In this document: positions 36,332 through 45,411 of the stretch, piece by piece
Layout of the letters: the number at the start of each line of letters is the position of its first letter
How positions within the stretch are numbered: the first letter of the stretch is position 1
Source: Brevundimonas albigilva
GTDB taxonomy: Bacteria; Pseudomonadota; Alphaproteobacteria; Caulobacterales; Caulobacteraceae
NCBI RefSeq assembly: GCF_023503965.1
Contig: NZ_CP097298.1
Coordinates: 885,001-949,000, forward strand
Length of the DNA: 64,000 nucleotides
Direction of reading: 5' to 3'
Made by a program: the position numbers and the translations under genes
The notes under the pieces: model-generated
Told to the model about the DNA's origin: nothing
What the model saw: the letters and a program-made list of their open reading frames with translations, nothing else
Databases searched by the model: none

Positions 36332-37132
36332 TCAGCCCCGCCGGGCGGCCTCGGCCTCCAGCGCGGGGATCAGATCGGCGACCGTGTCGATGACCAGATC
36401 GGCGCCGGCGGCCCGCAGCCGATCGGCGGCGCCCTCCAGCAGCACGGCGCGCGCGCCGGCGTCGAGGTCGGCCAAGGCCTGCGCCGTCAGCCCGGCCATG
36501 TTGCCCGAGGCGGCCACGCCGACGGTGAAACAGCCCGCGTTGCGCCCCTCGGCGACGCCCACCTCCGCGTCGTCCACCTTGACCACGCGCGACAGCGGCC
36601 AGACGCCCAGCTCGGCGCAGGCCTTGTAGATCATCAGCGGCGAAGGCCGTCCCTGCGGCGTCTCGTGGGCGCAGACCACCAGGTCGGGGGCGTAACCCTG
36701 GGCGGCGGCGCGCGGCAGGACCGCCTGCATCATCTCGCGCGTGTAACCGGTGCAGGAGGCGATCTTCAGCCCCAGCCGGCGCAGGTGCGTCGCGGTTTCG
36801 GCGGCGCCGGGGATCAGGTCCGCGGTCTCTTCGGCCAACCGGATCATCGGCGCCTGCAGCTCGGCCATCACCCGGTCGACCGCCGCCGCATCCGGCGCGG
36901 CGCCCTGGGCCGCCCGCCAGGCCTCGGCGACCCTGGGCTGTTCGAACAGGGCGCGGACGTGGTCGGCCTTGGCGCGGCCCATGTCGCGGCGCGCCTCGGC
37001 TTCCGACACCGGCGCGCCCAGGGCGGCGAAGGCCTCCATCAGCGCCAGCACCGGCGCCCGGCTGCCGAAATCGACCGTGGTGCCGGCCCAGTCGAACACG
37101 ACCATGTCGAAGGCGTTCTGGATGGAGGTCAT
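36332..37132 (-). CDS. phnX: phosphonoacetaldehyde hydrolase (phosphonatase)
   Basis: 266 residues. HAD superfamily: VVFDWAGTTVDFGSRAP (nucleophile Asp; the WAGTT variant is specific to phosphonatase), the Schiff-base Lys in ARRDMGRAKADHVRALFEQPRV (GxxKxDH), IASCTGYTREMM and VKVDDAEVGVAEGRNAGCFTVGV. It hydrolyses phosphonoacetaldehyde to acetaldehyde and phosphate in the cytoplasm. Its ATG overlaps the stop of the FAD oxidoreductase by 3-4 bases, so the two are translationally coupled and the oxidoreductase should deliver phosphonoacetaldehyde. Confidence 0.95.
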   Translation of the reverse strand: MTSIQNAFDMVVFDWAGTTVDFGSRAPVLALMEAFAALGAPVSEAEARRDMGRAKADHVRALFEQPRVAEAWRAAQGAAPDAAAVDRVMAELQAPMIRLAEETADLIPGAAETATHLRRLGLKIASCTGYTREMMQAVLPRAAAQGYAPDLVVCAHETPQGRPSPLMIYKACAELGVWPLSRVVKVDDAEVGVAEGRNAGCFTVGVAASGNMAGLTAQALADLDAGARAVLLEGAADRLRAAGADLVIDTVADLIPALEAEAARRG

Positions 37133-38262
37133 GGGTCGGAAGTCTCCTCGATCAGGTCTGAAATCACCTCTTCGCCAAAGGCGAAGCCGGTGGAGGCGCC
37201 GTTGCCGGCGGTGATGAGCGCGAGCCGGACGCGCGGATGCGGCCTGGCGATCAGATCGGCGTGGGGGCCGCGGGCATAGACGCCGGTCCAGCGCTGCAGC
37301 ACCGGCGGCGCGGGCCGGCCGGTGGCGGCGCGCCACTCGTCCAGGATCAACCGGTCCACCGCCTCATGGGCGAAGGGATCCGGGGTGGCGGCGTCATGAT
37401 GACTGTCGCCCACGACCAGGGCGCCGTCGGCGTCCTGCACCGCGATCAGGTGGACGCCGTTGGCCAGAGCCTGGCCCTGCTCCGCCTCCAGCCGCGCGCG
37501 CAGGGCGGCGGTTTCCGGCAGGTCGGCGTAACCGCCGTAGCGCGCCAGGCCCAGATCGGACATGACCGGCGCCGGCAGGTCGAAACCGGGCGGGGCCAAT
37601 CGCATCATCTGCAGCTTGCAGCGGACCAGCCCGGCGTCGCTCAACCGCTCGGGAAACAGGCTGACCAGGTCGTCGCCGGGACAGACCACCGCCCGTTCCG
37701 CCGCGATCACGCCCCTGGCCGTGACGATGCGCGGCGGATCCACGGCATGGACGGCGGTCTGGCGCATGAAGTCGACGCCGAACCGCGCCGCCAGCCAGGC
37801 CGCCAGGCGCGGGACGGCCGTGCGCGAATCCACCCGCAGGTCATGCGGGCTCCACAGCGCCGCGACCGTGTCGGGCCCCGTCGCTTCCGGAGCCCGCGCG
37901 CGCGCTTCGTCCGGCGTCATCAGCCGGCAGCCGTCGGCCATCTCGGTGGCCATGAAGGCTTCCAGCACGGCCTGGGCCTCGGGCCGGCGCACGGGCAGCC
38001 ACAGCCCGCGCTGAAGAATGTCGATGTTCGCCTCGCCCGCGATCTCGTCCCAGACGGCGCGGCTGCGATGCGCGCGGCGCCACACCGCGCCCCGCGGCTG
38101 GCCGGTCACGGTGACGAAGCCGAAGTTCCGGATCGAGGCGCCGTTCGCCTGGGCGTCGCGATCGATCACCACCACCGAAAGGCCGCGCCGCGCGGCGGCC
38201 AGGGCGCAGGCCAGGCCGACGATTCCGGCCCCCACCACCGCGACGTCGTAGCCTTGGCTCAT
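37129..38262 (-). CDS. TIGR03364-type FAD-dependent oxidoreductase, phosphonate-linked
   Basis: 377 residues, a DAO-fold flavoenzyme: VAVVGAGIVGLACALAAARRGLSVVVIDRD (FAD dinucleotide fold), SIRNFGFVTVTGQPRG (family signature near the flavin) and the C-terminal ALITAGNGASTGFAFGEEVISDL. This family sits beside phosphonatase genes and is thought to oxidise 2-aminoethylphosphonate or its N-methyl forms to phosphonoacetaldehyde, replacing the PhnW transaminase. Here it is coupled directly to phnX. The ATG at 38262 was chosen over an upstream start because it begins at the Rossmann fold and leaves GntR operator 3 outside the gene. Confidence 0.9.
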   Translation of the reverse strand: MSQGYDVAVVGAGIVGLACALAAARRGLSVVVIDRDAQANGASIRNFGFVTVTGQPRGAVWRRAHRSRAVWDEIAGEANIDILQRGLWLPVRRPEAQAVLEAFMATEMADGCRLMTPDEARARAPEATGPDTVAALWSPHDLRVDSRTAVPRLAAWLAARFGVDFMRQTAVHAVDPPRIVTARGVIAAERAVVCPGDDLVSLFPERLSDAGLVRCKLQMMRLAPPGFDLPAPVMSDLGLARYGGYADLPETAALRARLEAEQGQALANGVHLIAVQDADGALVVGDSHHDAATPDPFAHEAVDRLILDEWRAATGRPAPPVLQRWTGVYARGPHADLIARPHPRVRLALITAGNGASTGFAFGEEVISDLIEETSDP

Positions 38263-38313
38263 GTCAGACCGCCTGTCCCACTTCGCACCGTCTCCGTCAT
38301 CCAAGCGTCGCGC

Positions 38314-38331
38314 ATGTGGTCTAGACCACAT
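38314..38331. promoter_or_regulatory. GntR operator 3, perfect 18-bp palindrome
   Basis: ATGTGGTCTAGACCACAT is a perfect palindrome containing TGGTCTAGACCA, the textbook HutC-subfamily operator. It sits in the 94-base divergent gap, 52 bases from the FAD oxidoreductase start and 26 bases from the DUF5690 carrier start. Confidence 0.85.
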
Positions 38332-38356
38332 CCATGCAACGGGATGATGTCAAGCG

Positions 38357-39702
38357 ATGAACCGGATGCGGCGCTGGCTGGGCGAGGCCAACCCCATAGT
38401 CTTCGTCATGTTCGCGGGCCTGGCGGGCTTCTGCGCCTATTTTTCGATGTACGCCTTCCGCAAGCCGTTCACGGCCGCGACCTTCGACGTCGTGGCGGGA
38501 TGGGATTTCGCGCTGGACTACAAGATCGCCCTCGTGATCGCCCAGGTCGCCGGCTACGCCCTGTCCAAGCTGATCGGCGTCAAGGTGGTTTCCGAAATGC
38601 GGCCCGAGCGAAGGGCGATCGCGATCGTCCTTCTGATCGGCTTCTCCTGGATCGCCCTGGTGCTGTTCGCGGTCACGCCCGCGCCCTGGAACGTGGCCGC
38701 CCTGTTCCTGAACGGCCTGCCGCTCGGCCTGATCTGGGGCCTTGTGTTCGGCTTCATGGAGGGCCGGCGCACCAGCGAGGTGCTGGGGGCGATCCTGTGC
38801 GCCAGCTTCATCCTGTCGTCGGGGGTGGTGAAGTCCGTCGGCAAGACGCTGATGGAAGGCTGGCAGGTCAGCGCGTTCTGGATGCCGGCGGCCGTCGGCG
38901 CGATCTTCATGCCCCTGCTGGCCGTCTCGGTGCTGGCCCTCGCCGCCCTGCCCCCGCCCAGTCCGGCGGACGAGGCCGAGCGCGTGGCGCGCCGGCCGAT
39001 GATGGCGAGGAACGCGCCGCCTTCCTGGCCGCGCACTGGCCGGTGCTGGCGGCGCTGGTCGCCGCCTATGTGCTGCTGACGGCCTTCCGCGACCTGCGCG
39101 ACAACTTCGCCGCTGAAATCTGGCAGGCGCTCGGCTATGGCGACGCCGCCTCGGTGTTCACCGCCAGCGAAGGCCCGGTGGCCGTTTTGTCGCTGGTGGC
39201 GATGGGCGTGTTGATCGCGGTCAAGAACAACGGCCGGGCGCTGTTGTTCATGCATGGCGTCATCCTGGCGGGCTTCGCCATCCTGGGCGCCTCGACCCTG
39301 GCCTTCCAGCAGGGGCTCCTGTCGCCGATCGCCTGGATGATCGCCGCCGGCGGCGGCCTGTATCTGGCCTATACGCCCTTCAACGCCATGCTTTTCGACC
39401 GGATGATCGCCTATTCCGGCACCATCGCGACCGCCGGCTTCCTGATCTATGTCGCGGATGCGACCGGCTATCTGGGCAGCGTCGTGCTGCTGCTGTTCCG
39501 GAACTTCGGCGCCGTCGACCTGCCTTGGCTGCCCTTCTTCGTCGCCGCCGCCTACGCCACCAGCGCGGCGGGCCTGGTCTTTGTCTCCGGGGCGGCGATC
39601 CTGCTTCTGAGGGTGCGCAAGGATCGTTCGCCCTCGGGTCAGACGACCTCGCGCGACGGCGCGGCCGCGCCGGCTGACCGAACCGATCCGAAAACGACGT
39701 AG
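38357..39702 (+). CDS. DUF5690/MFS-type membrane carrier (one-base frameshift)
   Basis: About 448 residues, about twelve membrane helices. The N-terminus NPIVFVMFAGLAGFCAYFSMYAFRKPFTAATFD is the DUF5690 signature and resembles the RK-containing first helix of organophosphate:phosphate antiporters (inference). The frame breaks around 38996-39000; one added G gives ARRPDDGEERAAFLAAHWPVLAALVAAYVLLTAFRDLRDNFAAEIW. The C-terminal half contains MLFDRMIAYSGTIATAGFLIYVADATGYLGSV. Expressed divergently from the phosphonate oxidoreductase behind the same perfect operator, so it is the best candidate for the phosphonate importer. Confidence 0.85.
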
Positions 39703-39816
39703 GCGGCTGCCGGCCGAGCGCGGCCCCGCCTGTCACGCCGCTGTTGAGGAAGCGTGGTCCATGGTCGTTGTCTGAAGGACGCGCGACTTTCGGCGTCGTT
39801 CCCCGGGAGATTCGCC

Positions 39817-41663
39817 ATGTCCGCCCTCGTCCTCGCCCTGATCCTGGGCGCCGCGCCCTGCGACCTGGCCGCCGCCGATGTGAACGCTGCGGGCGGCGAC
39901 GCCTGCGCCCGGGCCTGGATGGACCGCTCCCTGCGGATGAACGACATCGCCGCCGTCGGCACCCACAACAGCTACAAGCAGGCCATTCCCGAGGCGGAAC
40001 TGGCGGCGATGACGGCGGTCGATCCCGGCGCCAGGGGCTGGATTACGCCCATCGGCCGCTGGTCCAACAGCTGGACGCCGGCGCGCGCCAACTGGAGATC
40101 GACGTCCTGAACGATCCGGCGGGCGGCCGCTACGCCCGCCCCGCCTCGGCGCTGGGACGACCCGGCCGGTCCGCCCCGACCAGCGCGGCCTTTCGAACGG
40201 CGATGGCGCGGCCGGGGATGAAGGTGTTGCACATGCCCGACGTCGATTTCCGTTCCTCCTGCCTGACCTTCGTCGCCTGTCTGACGCTGGTCCGCGACTG
40301 GTCGGCCGCCCACCCCGATCACGCGCCGATCCTGATCATGCTGAACGCCAAGACCGGCGCGGCCTCCCTGCCGGGCGGAGCGGCGCCGCTGGCCTTCGAC
40401 GCGCAGGCCTGGGATGCGCTGGACGCCGAGATCCGATCCGTGTTCGACGCGGGGCGGCTGATCACGCCGGACCAGGTGCGCGGCGATCGTGCGACCCTGC
40501 GCGAAGGCGTGCTGGCCGGCGGCTGGCCGGCCCTGGGCGACGCGCGCGGCAAGGTCTTCTTCGCCCTGGACGAAGGCCCGGAAAAGGTCGCGGCCTATGC
40601 CGCCGGACGGCCGTCGCTGCAGGGCCGGGCGATGTTCGTCAACACCGACGAGGCCAGCCCCGCCGCCGCCTATCTGACGCTGAACGACCCGGAGGTTCAG
40701 CAGGATCGCATTCGCGCCGCCGTGCGCCAGGGCTTCATCGTGCGCACCCGAGCCGACGCCGACACGGTCGAGGCCAGGCGCGCCGACGTCGGCCGCCGCT
40801 CCGCCGCCTTCGCCAGCGGGGCGCAGTATGTCTCGACCGACTACTACTGGGCCGATCCGCGCTTCCCGGCCTATGAGGTCCGGCTGCCGGGCGCCCAGGC
40901 GGCGATCTGCAACCCCGTGCGCGCCGCAGCCCGCTGCGACGGCCTGGCGGTCGAGATGGTCGGCGACGCGCCGGTTCGCGGCTATCTGTCGCCGGAGGCC
41001 CGGCCCGACCTGACCACGGTCCTGGCGCCGCCGCCCGAGCCGGGTTCGCCCCGCGCCATCGCCGACGCCGGGGTGTTCCGCGAAACCCGCGCCCTTCAGG
41101 GCACGCCGCGCTGGGACCTGGCGACCGCCGACGTCACGGGCGACAAATACGACCATTTCGCCCAGGCGCTGGGCGTGCGGCTGACGCCGGAACAGGCGCC
41201 GGTGCTGACCGCCCTGCTGGACCGCTCGGGCCAGGACCGTTCGGTGGTCGGCGTCGCCAAGGAGCACTGGGGCACGAAACGGCCCTACCTGGCCGCGGAC
41301 CTGCCGATCTGCGAGGCCAAGACCGACCACCTGGCGGGCAATCCCGACTATCCGTCAGGCCATTCGGCCCACGGCATGCACATCGCCATGATCCTGGCCG
41401 AACTGGCGCCCCAGCGCGCCGACGCCCTTTATGCGCGCGGCCGCGAGTTCGCCGAGAGCCGCTTCGTCTGCGGTTCGCACAGCTATAGCGCCGCCGAGGC
41501 CGGCATCCTGTCGGGGGCGGTCATCTACGGCGCCGAGCAGCGCTCGGAGACCTTCCGCCGGGACATGGAGGCGGCGCGCGCGGAGGTTCAGGCCGCACTC
41601 GCCAGAGTGGCCGCCGGACAGGGCGCAGGGGCCGAAAGCGACAGCGCCGTGAACATTGAATGA
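39817..41663 (+). CDS. exported PI-PLC/PAP2 phosphatase fusion (one-base frameshift)
   Basis: About 615 residues. A short signal (MSALVLALILGAAPCDLAAA) is followed by a Ca2+-dependent PI-PLC domain: IAAVGTHNSYKQAIP (catalytic His), LDYAHRPLVQQLDAGARQLEIDV (Ca ligands), LHMPDVDFRSSCLTF (second His). The C-terminal about 200 residues form a PAP2/class A acid phosphatase domain: EHWGTKRPYLAADLPIC, DYPSGHSAHGMHIAMILAEL, SRFVCGSHSYSAAEAG. The Asp expected after SRx5Hx3 is Ala here. The shift is at the G4 run 40034-40037; one added G restores ARGLDYAHRPL. Likely a periplasmic lipase-phosphatase for phospho-head groups. Confidence 0.85.
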
Positions 41664-41715
41664 AATCGGCTGTCACGTGCTGAGGGGCGGGGTGACGACG
41701 TCGTTGAGGGCGGTA

Positions 41716-41745
41716 GATCGGCCGGCGTGACGCCTGGGGCCGATC
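41716..41745. other. stem-loop between PI-PLC and TonB receptor genes
   Basis: GATCGGCC (41716-41723) pairs with GGCCGATC (41738-41745), with an inner GGCG/CGCC pairing. No T-run follows. It may end the PI-PLC transcript, or be chance in GC-rich spacer. Confidence 0.3.
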
Positions 41746-41794
41746 GACGTGTTTCGCGGGTGAGACGCGTCAGAGCTCTCTGGGGGTAGTCCAA

Positions 41795-43720
41795 ATGAAG
41801 AACCGTATTCTCGGCACGACGGCGCTGGTCGCCGCGGCCGTCTCACCGTTCGCCGCCTTGGCGCAAACGGCGGATCCCGTCTCGGCGCAGGCCGACGTGG
41901 CTCAGGTCGACGAGATCATCGTCACCGGCAGCTATCGTCGCAGCCTGGAAGAGGCCGTGGACATCAAGCGCAAGACGATCGGCTTTTCCGACTCCATCGT
42001 CGCCACGGACGTGGCCAACTTCCCCGAGCAGAACCTGGCCGAGGCGCTGCAGCGCATCCCCGGCGTGACCATCGAGCGCAACAAGGGCCTGGGCGGCCGG
42101 GTCAGCGTTCGCGGCCTGCCGAGCGAGTTCACCTTCGTCACCATCAACGACCTGGCCACGGCCTCGGGCAGCGGCGGCCGCGATGTCGAGCTGGACATCT
42201 TCGCCTCGGAAATCATCCAGCAGGTGACGGTGCAGAAGTCGCCCCGCGCCTCGGATGAAGAGGGCGGCATCGCCGGCTCGGTCGACATCTCCACGGCGCG
42301 CCCGTTCGACTACGCGGGCCAGGAACTGGTCGGTTCGGTCGAGGGCGCCTACAATTCGATCTCCGAGGAGATCGACCCGAAGGTGTCGTTCCTGGCCAGC
42401 AACACCTGGGGCGACTGGGGGGCGCTGGCGTCCTTCTCCACGGCGCGCCGGACCAACCGGACCGACTCCAACTCCGGCATCAACTTCCGTCCGCTGTTCC
42501 GCTTCCTGGAAGCCGGCGGCACGCGCGAGCAGCAGGCGATCGACGTGCTGGAGCGCGACGCGGGCGTCATCGTCCAAGATCCGAACGACCGCAACGAGAC
42601 CGGCCGGCTGATCTTCCAGGACAAGGTCGGCGACCGCGCCTATCTGAACACCCAGGACCAGTGGGGCGCGACCCTGTCGCTGCAGTACAAGCCTTCGTCC
42701 ACCTTCGATCTGTCGTTCGACGCCATGCTGGGCGGCTATGACACCACCGAGGACGAATACGACGCCGCCGCCTATTCCGCCTCCAGCCGTTCGACGCTGG
42801 AAACCATCCACGAGTACGACGACACCACCCTGGCCGACTTCGGCATGGTGGTGCTGCGCGACGTGTCCTACACCGCCACCCAGCACGAGATGCTGAGCAA
42901 GGAACGGATCAACGAGACGCAGTATTCGCAGTTCGGCACGGAGCTGAACTGGCGCGGCGACGACTGGAAGCTGCACGCCCTGGCCGGCTATTCCGGCGCC
43001 GAGAAGACGCTGGACTACGCCAACCTGAAGCACGTGGCCTATGCGCCGTCGCGCACGCGCTGGACGGAACGGGGCGGCGAGACGATCCCCAGCGACAATC
43101 CCGCGACGATCGACATGTACGACGCGCCGGACCGCTATCTGTTCGAGGCCTACGAGACCACCTACGAGGCCATCAACGACGACAAGTACGCCGCCCAGGT
43201 CGACTACACCAAATACCTGAGCCTGGACTTCCTGCCGGCCCTGACCAGCGTCCAGTTCGGCGCGCGCTACACCGACAAGAACAAGGAGCGCCAGTACGGC
43301 CAACTGAACATCCAGGGCCCCGGGCCGGGCGACTCCTCCTACGTCAACACCCGCACCCTGGCCGACAGCGAGCTGACGCCGATCGGCGATCTGGTTCCCG
43401 GCGGCGACTACAGGGTCAAGGACCTGACCTGGAGCCAGGTCTCCAACGACTACGCCCGCCGCACCTTCCGCTACGCCGGCTTCTCCACGCCTTTCGATCC
43501 GGGCCAGTACTATGAGGTGTCCGAACAGGTCGCCAGCCTGTACGCCATGGCCGACCTGAACTTCGAGATCGCCTCGGTGCCGGTGTCGGTCAACGGCGGC
43601 GCGCGCTACGTCGACACCTCGATCACCTCCTCGGGCTATCACCAGGTTCAGAACCCGAACGGATCGACCGGCTACACCCGCGAGCCCGTGTCCAGCGACG
43701 GCGGTTACGACAAGGTTTGA
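41795..43720 (+). pseudogene. TonB-dependent receptor truncated by an IS element
   Basis: 641 residues remain of an expected about 900-1000. Present are the signal peptide (TALVAAAVSPFAALAQ), TonB box VDEIIVTGSYRRSL, plug (LAEALQRIPGVTIERNKGLGGRVSVRGLPSEFTFVTINDLA) and about half of the barrel. It stops at SSDGGYDKV, where GGYDKV normally continues into a barrel strand, and IS3-family DNA begins within a few bases. The 3' remainder is not found on the other side of the IS. Without the C-terminal strands it cannot form a barrel. Part of the phospholipid/phosphonate region by position. Confidence 0.92.
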
Positions 43721-43789
43721 CGTGACTGACGTGACCCCCTGAAACTCCTCCAGGAATAGCTAGAGTCCGCCCAACGAAGGACGGACAGA

Positions 43790-44055
43790 ATGAAGCGATC
43801 GAGGTTCACGGAAGAGCAGATCATCAGGATCCTGCGGGAGCAGGAGGCCGGTGTAGCGACGGCGGAGGTGTGCCGACGCCACGGGGTCAGCTCGGCGACC
43901 TTTTACAAATGGAAGGCCAAGTTTGGCGGGCTCGACGTGTCGGAGGCTCGGCGGCTCAAGGCGCTCGAGGATGAGAACGCCCGGCTGAAGCGGATGCTGG
44001 CGGACGCGATGCTGGACAACGTGGCCCTGAAGGACCTGCTGGGAAAAAGTGGTGA
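43790..44055 (+). CDS. IS3-family transposase OrfA
   Basis: About 88 residues: [86 protein letters not shown], an HTH followed by a leucine zipper. As written, the frame runs on past 44055 because the run at 44044-44048 has five A; with six A it would end GKKW-stop at 44055. A_AAA_AAG is then a normal -1 slippery site for making the OrfAB fusion. Confidence 0.9.
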
Positions 44056-44978
44056 CGCCCGCCGGCTATCGCGAGGCGGCTGGCCATCTGCAGGCCGCCT
44101 ACGAGATGAGCGAAAGGCGGGCGTGCCGTGTTCTGGGCGTCGATCGGACGAGCGTGCGCTATCAGGCGACGCGCCCGGACGACGGCGCTCTGCGCGACCG
44201 GCTGAAGGCCCTGGCCCAGGAACGTCGACGGTTCGGCTATCGTCGCCTGCACGTGCTGCTGCGGCGCGAGGGCCATGCGGTCAACAGGAAACGGGTCCAG
44301 CGGATCTATCGCGACGAGCAACTGACGGTGCGCCGGCGCGGCGGCCGGAAGCGAGCGATGGGCACGCGGCGACCGCTGGACCTGCCGCTGGCGCCCAACC
44401 AGCGCTGGTCGCTGGACTTCGTCGCAGACCAGCTGACGGACGGGCGGCGCTTCCGCATCCTGACGGTGATCGATAACTGTACGCGCGAGTGCCTGGCGCT
44501 GGTGGCCGACACCTCGCTGTCGGGCGCGCGGGTCGTGCGGGAGTTGGACGCCGTCATCCGGCAGCGAGGGCGGCCCGACACCATCGTCAGCGACAACGGC
44601 ACGGAGTACACCTCGAACGCGGTCCTGGCCTGGGCCGACGACACCGGCGTCGGCTGGCACTACATCGCGCCGGGCAAGCCCCAGCAGAACGGCTTCAACG
44701 AAAGCTTCAACGGGCGGCTGCGTGACGAGCTGCTGAACGAGACGCTGTTCCGCTCGCTGCCGCACGCTCGCGCCGTGCTGGAGGCGTGGCGACGCGATTA
44801 CAACGAGCAGCGTCCGCACTCGAAGCTCGGGTGGCTGACGCCGCAGGCTTATGCAGAAGCGCTCACCGGACACATCGGCCGGCCTGCTGCGCTGGTTGAT
44901 GGCTGCGCAGACCGGCCTCTTGCCAACCCAGCCGATCACAGCTCAGATCAACCTAGGACTCTCGTTATGGCTGGATGA
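44049..44978 (+). CDS. IS3-family transposase OrfB (integrase core)
   Basis: 309 residues. HTH_21-like region [48 protein letters not shown], then the rve DDE catalytic core: [24 protein letters not shown] (first Asp), [19 protein letters not shown] (second Asp) and [21 protein letters not shown] (Glu). It ends in [11 protein letters not shown], typical of the IS407/IS3 groups. It overlaps orfA and is probably translated through -1 frameshifting. The core looks intact. Confidence 0.95.
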
Positions 44979-44997
44979 GAAACGGGGGTCACGTCAC

Positions 44998-45402
44998 ATG
45001 CTGGAAAGCGAGGCTTGGCGCGATCTAAACCCGGCGGCGCGGGCGGTCTATCTGGAAGTTGCTCTGCTCTACAACGGCCGAAACAACGGCCTCCTGGCCT
45101 TGTCGGTGCGAGATGCAGCCGAACGATGCCGGATCAACAAAGACACCGCTGGGCGCGCCTTCGACGCCCTGAGAACCACCGGCTTCCTCGATTGCGTCAC
45201 CCCCGGTGGCTTCAGCCGCAAGATGCGCCACGCGAGCGAATGGCGTCTGACAGTCGAGACGTGCGACCGAACCGGCGAGCTGCCCTCAAAGGCTTTCATG
45301 CGATGGCGGCCCCAACCACCGACCAAAGGAAATCAACGGTCCCCTTTGAGGGTCGTTTCGGTGCCCTCGATTGGGACCGATGACGTTGAAAAGGCCGCTT
45401 GA
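44998..45402 (+). CDS. helix-turn-helix protein of mobile-element type, probably 5'-truncated
   Basis: 134 residues from the ATG at the IS edge: MLESEAWRDLNPAARAVYLEVALLYNGRNNGLLALSVRDAAERCRINKDTAGRAFDALRTTGFLDCVTPGGF. The pattern (phage/plasmid replication-like winged helix, ALSVRDAA, TAGRAFDALRTTGF) is common in alphaproteobacterial integrated elements. Family members usually have a longer N-terminus, so the IS probably removed it. The IS end supplies a start codon by chance. Confidence 0.6.
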   Translation: MLESEAWRDLNPAARAVYLEVALLYNGRNNGLLALSVRDAAERCRINKDTAGRAFDALRTTGFLDCVTPGGFSRKMRHASEWRLTVETCDRTGELPSKAFMRWRPQPPTKGNQRSPLRVVSVPSIGTDDVEKAA

Positions 45403-45411
45403 GCCGTCTGC

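Larger units (their letters stand above)
43727..44996 (+). mobile_element. IS3-family insertion sequence (IS407-like)
   Basis: About 1270 bp bounded by inverted repeats. The left end TGACGTGACCCCCTGAAAC (43727) and the right end, read inwards, TGACGTGACCCCCGTTTC (44996) match over the outer 13 bases, and again at CTAGAGTCC versus CGAGAGTCC about 40 bases in. It contains orfA and orfB. The 4-base flanks (TGAC left, CATG right) differ, so no target duplication is visible. An extra copy of TGACGTGAC lies immediately left (43718-43726). Confidence 0.92.

Noticed and set aside
39752..39775. Fourth GntR operator (GTGGTCCATGGTCGTT)
   Set aside because: The ACCA half is absent; only TGGTC is repeated in direct orientation.
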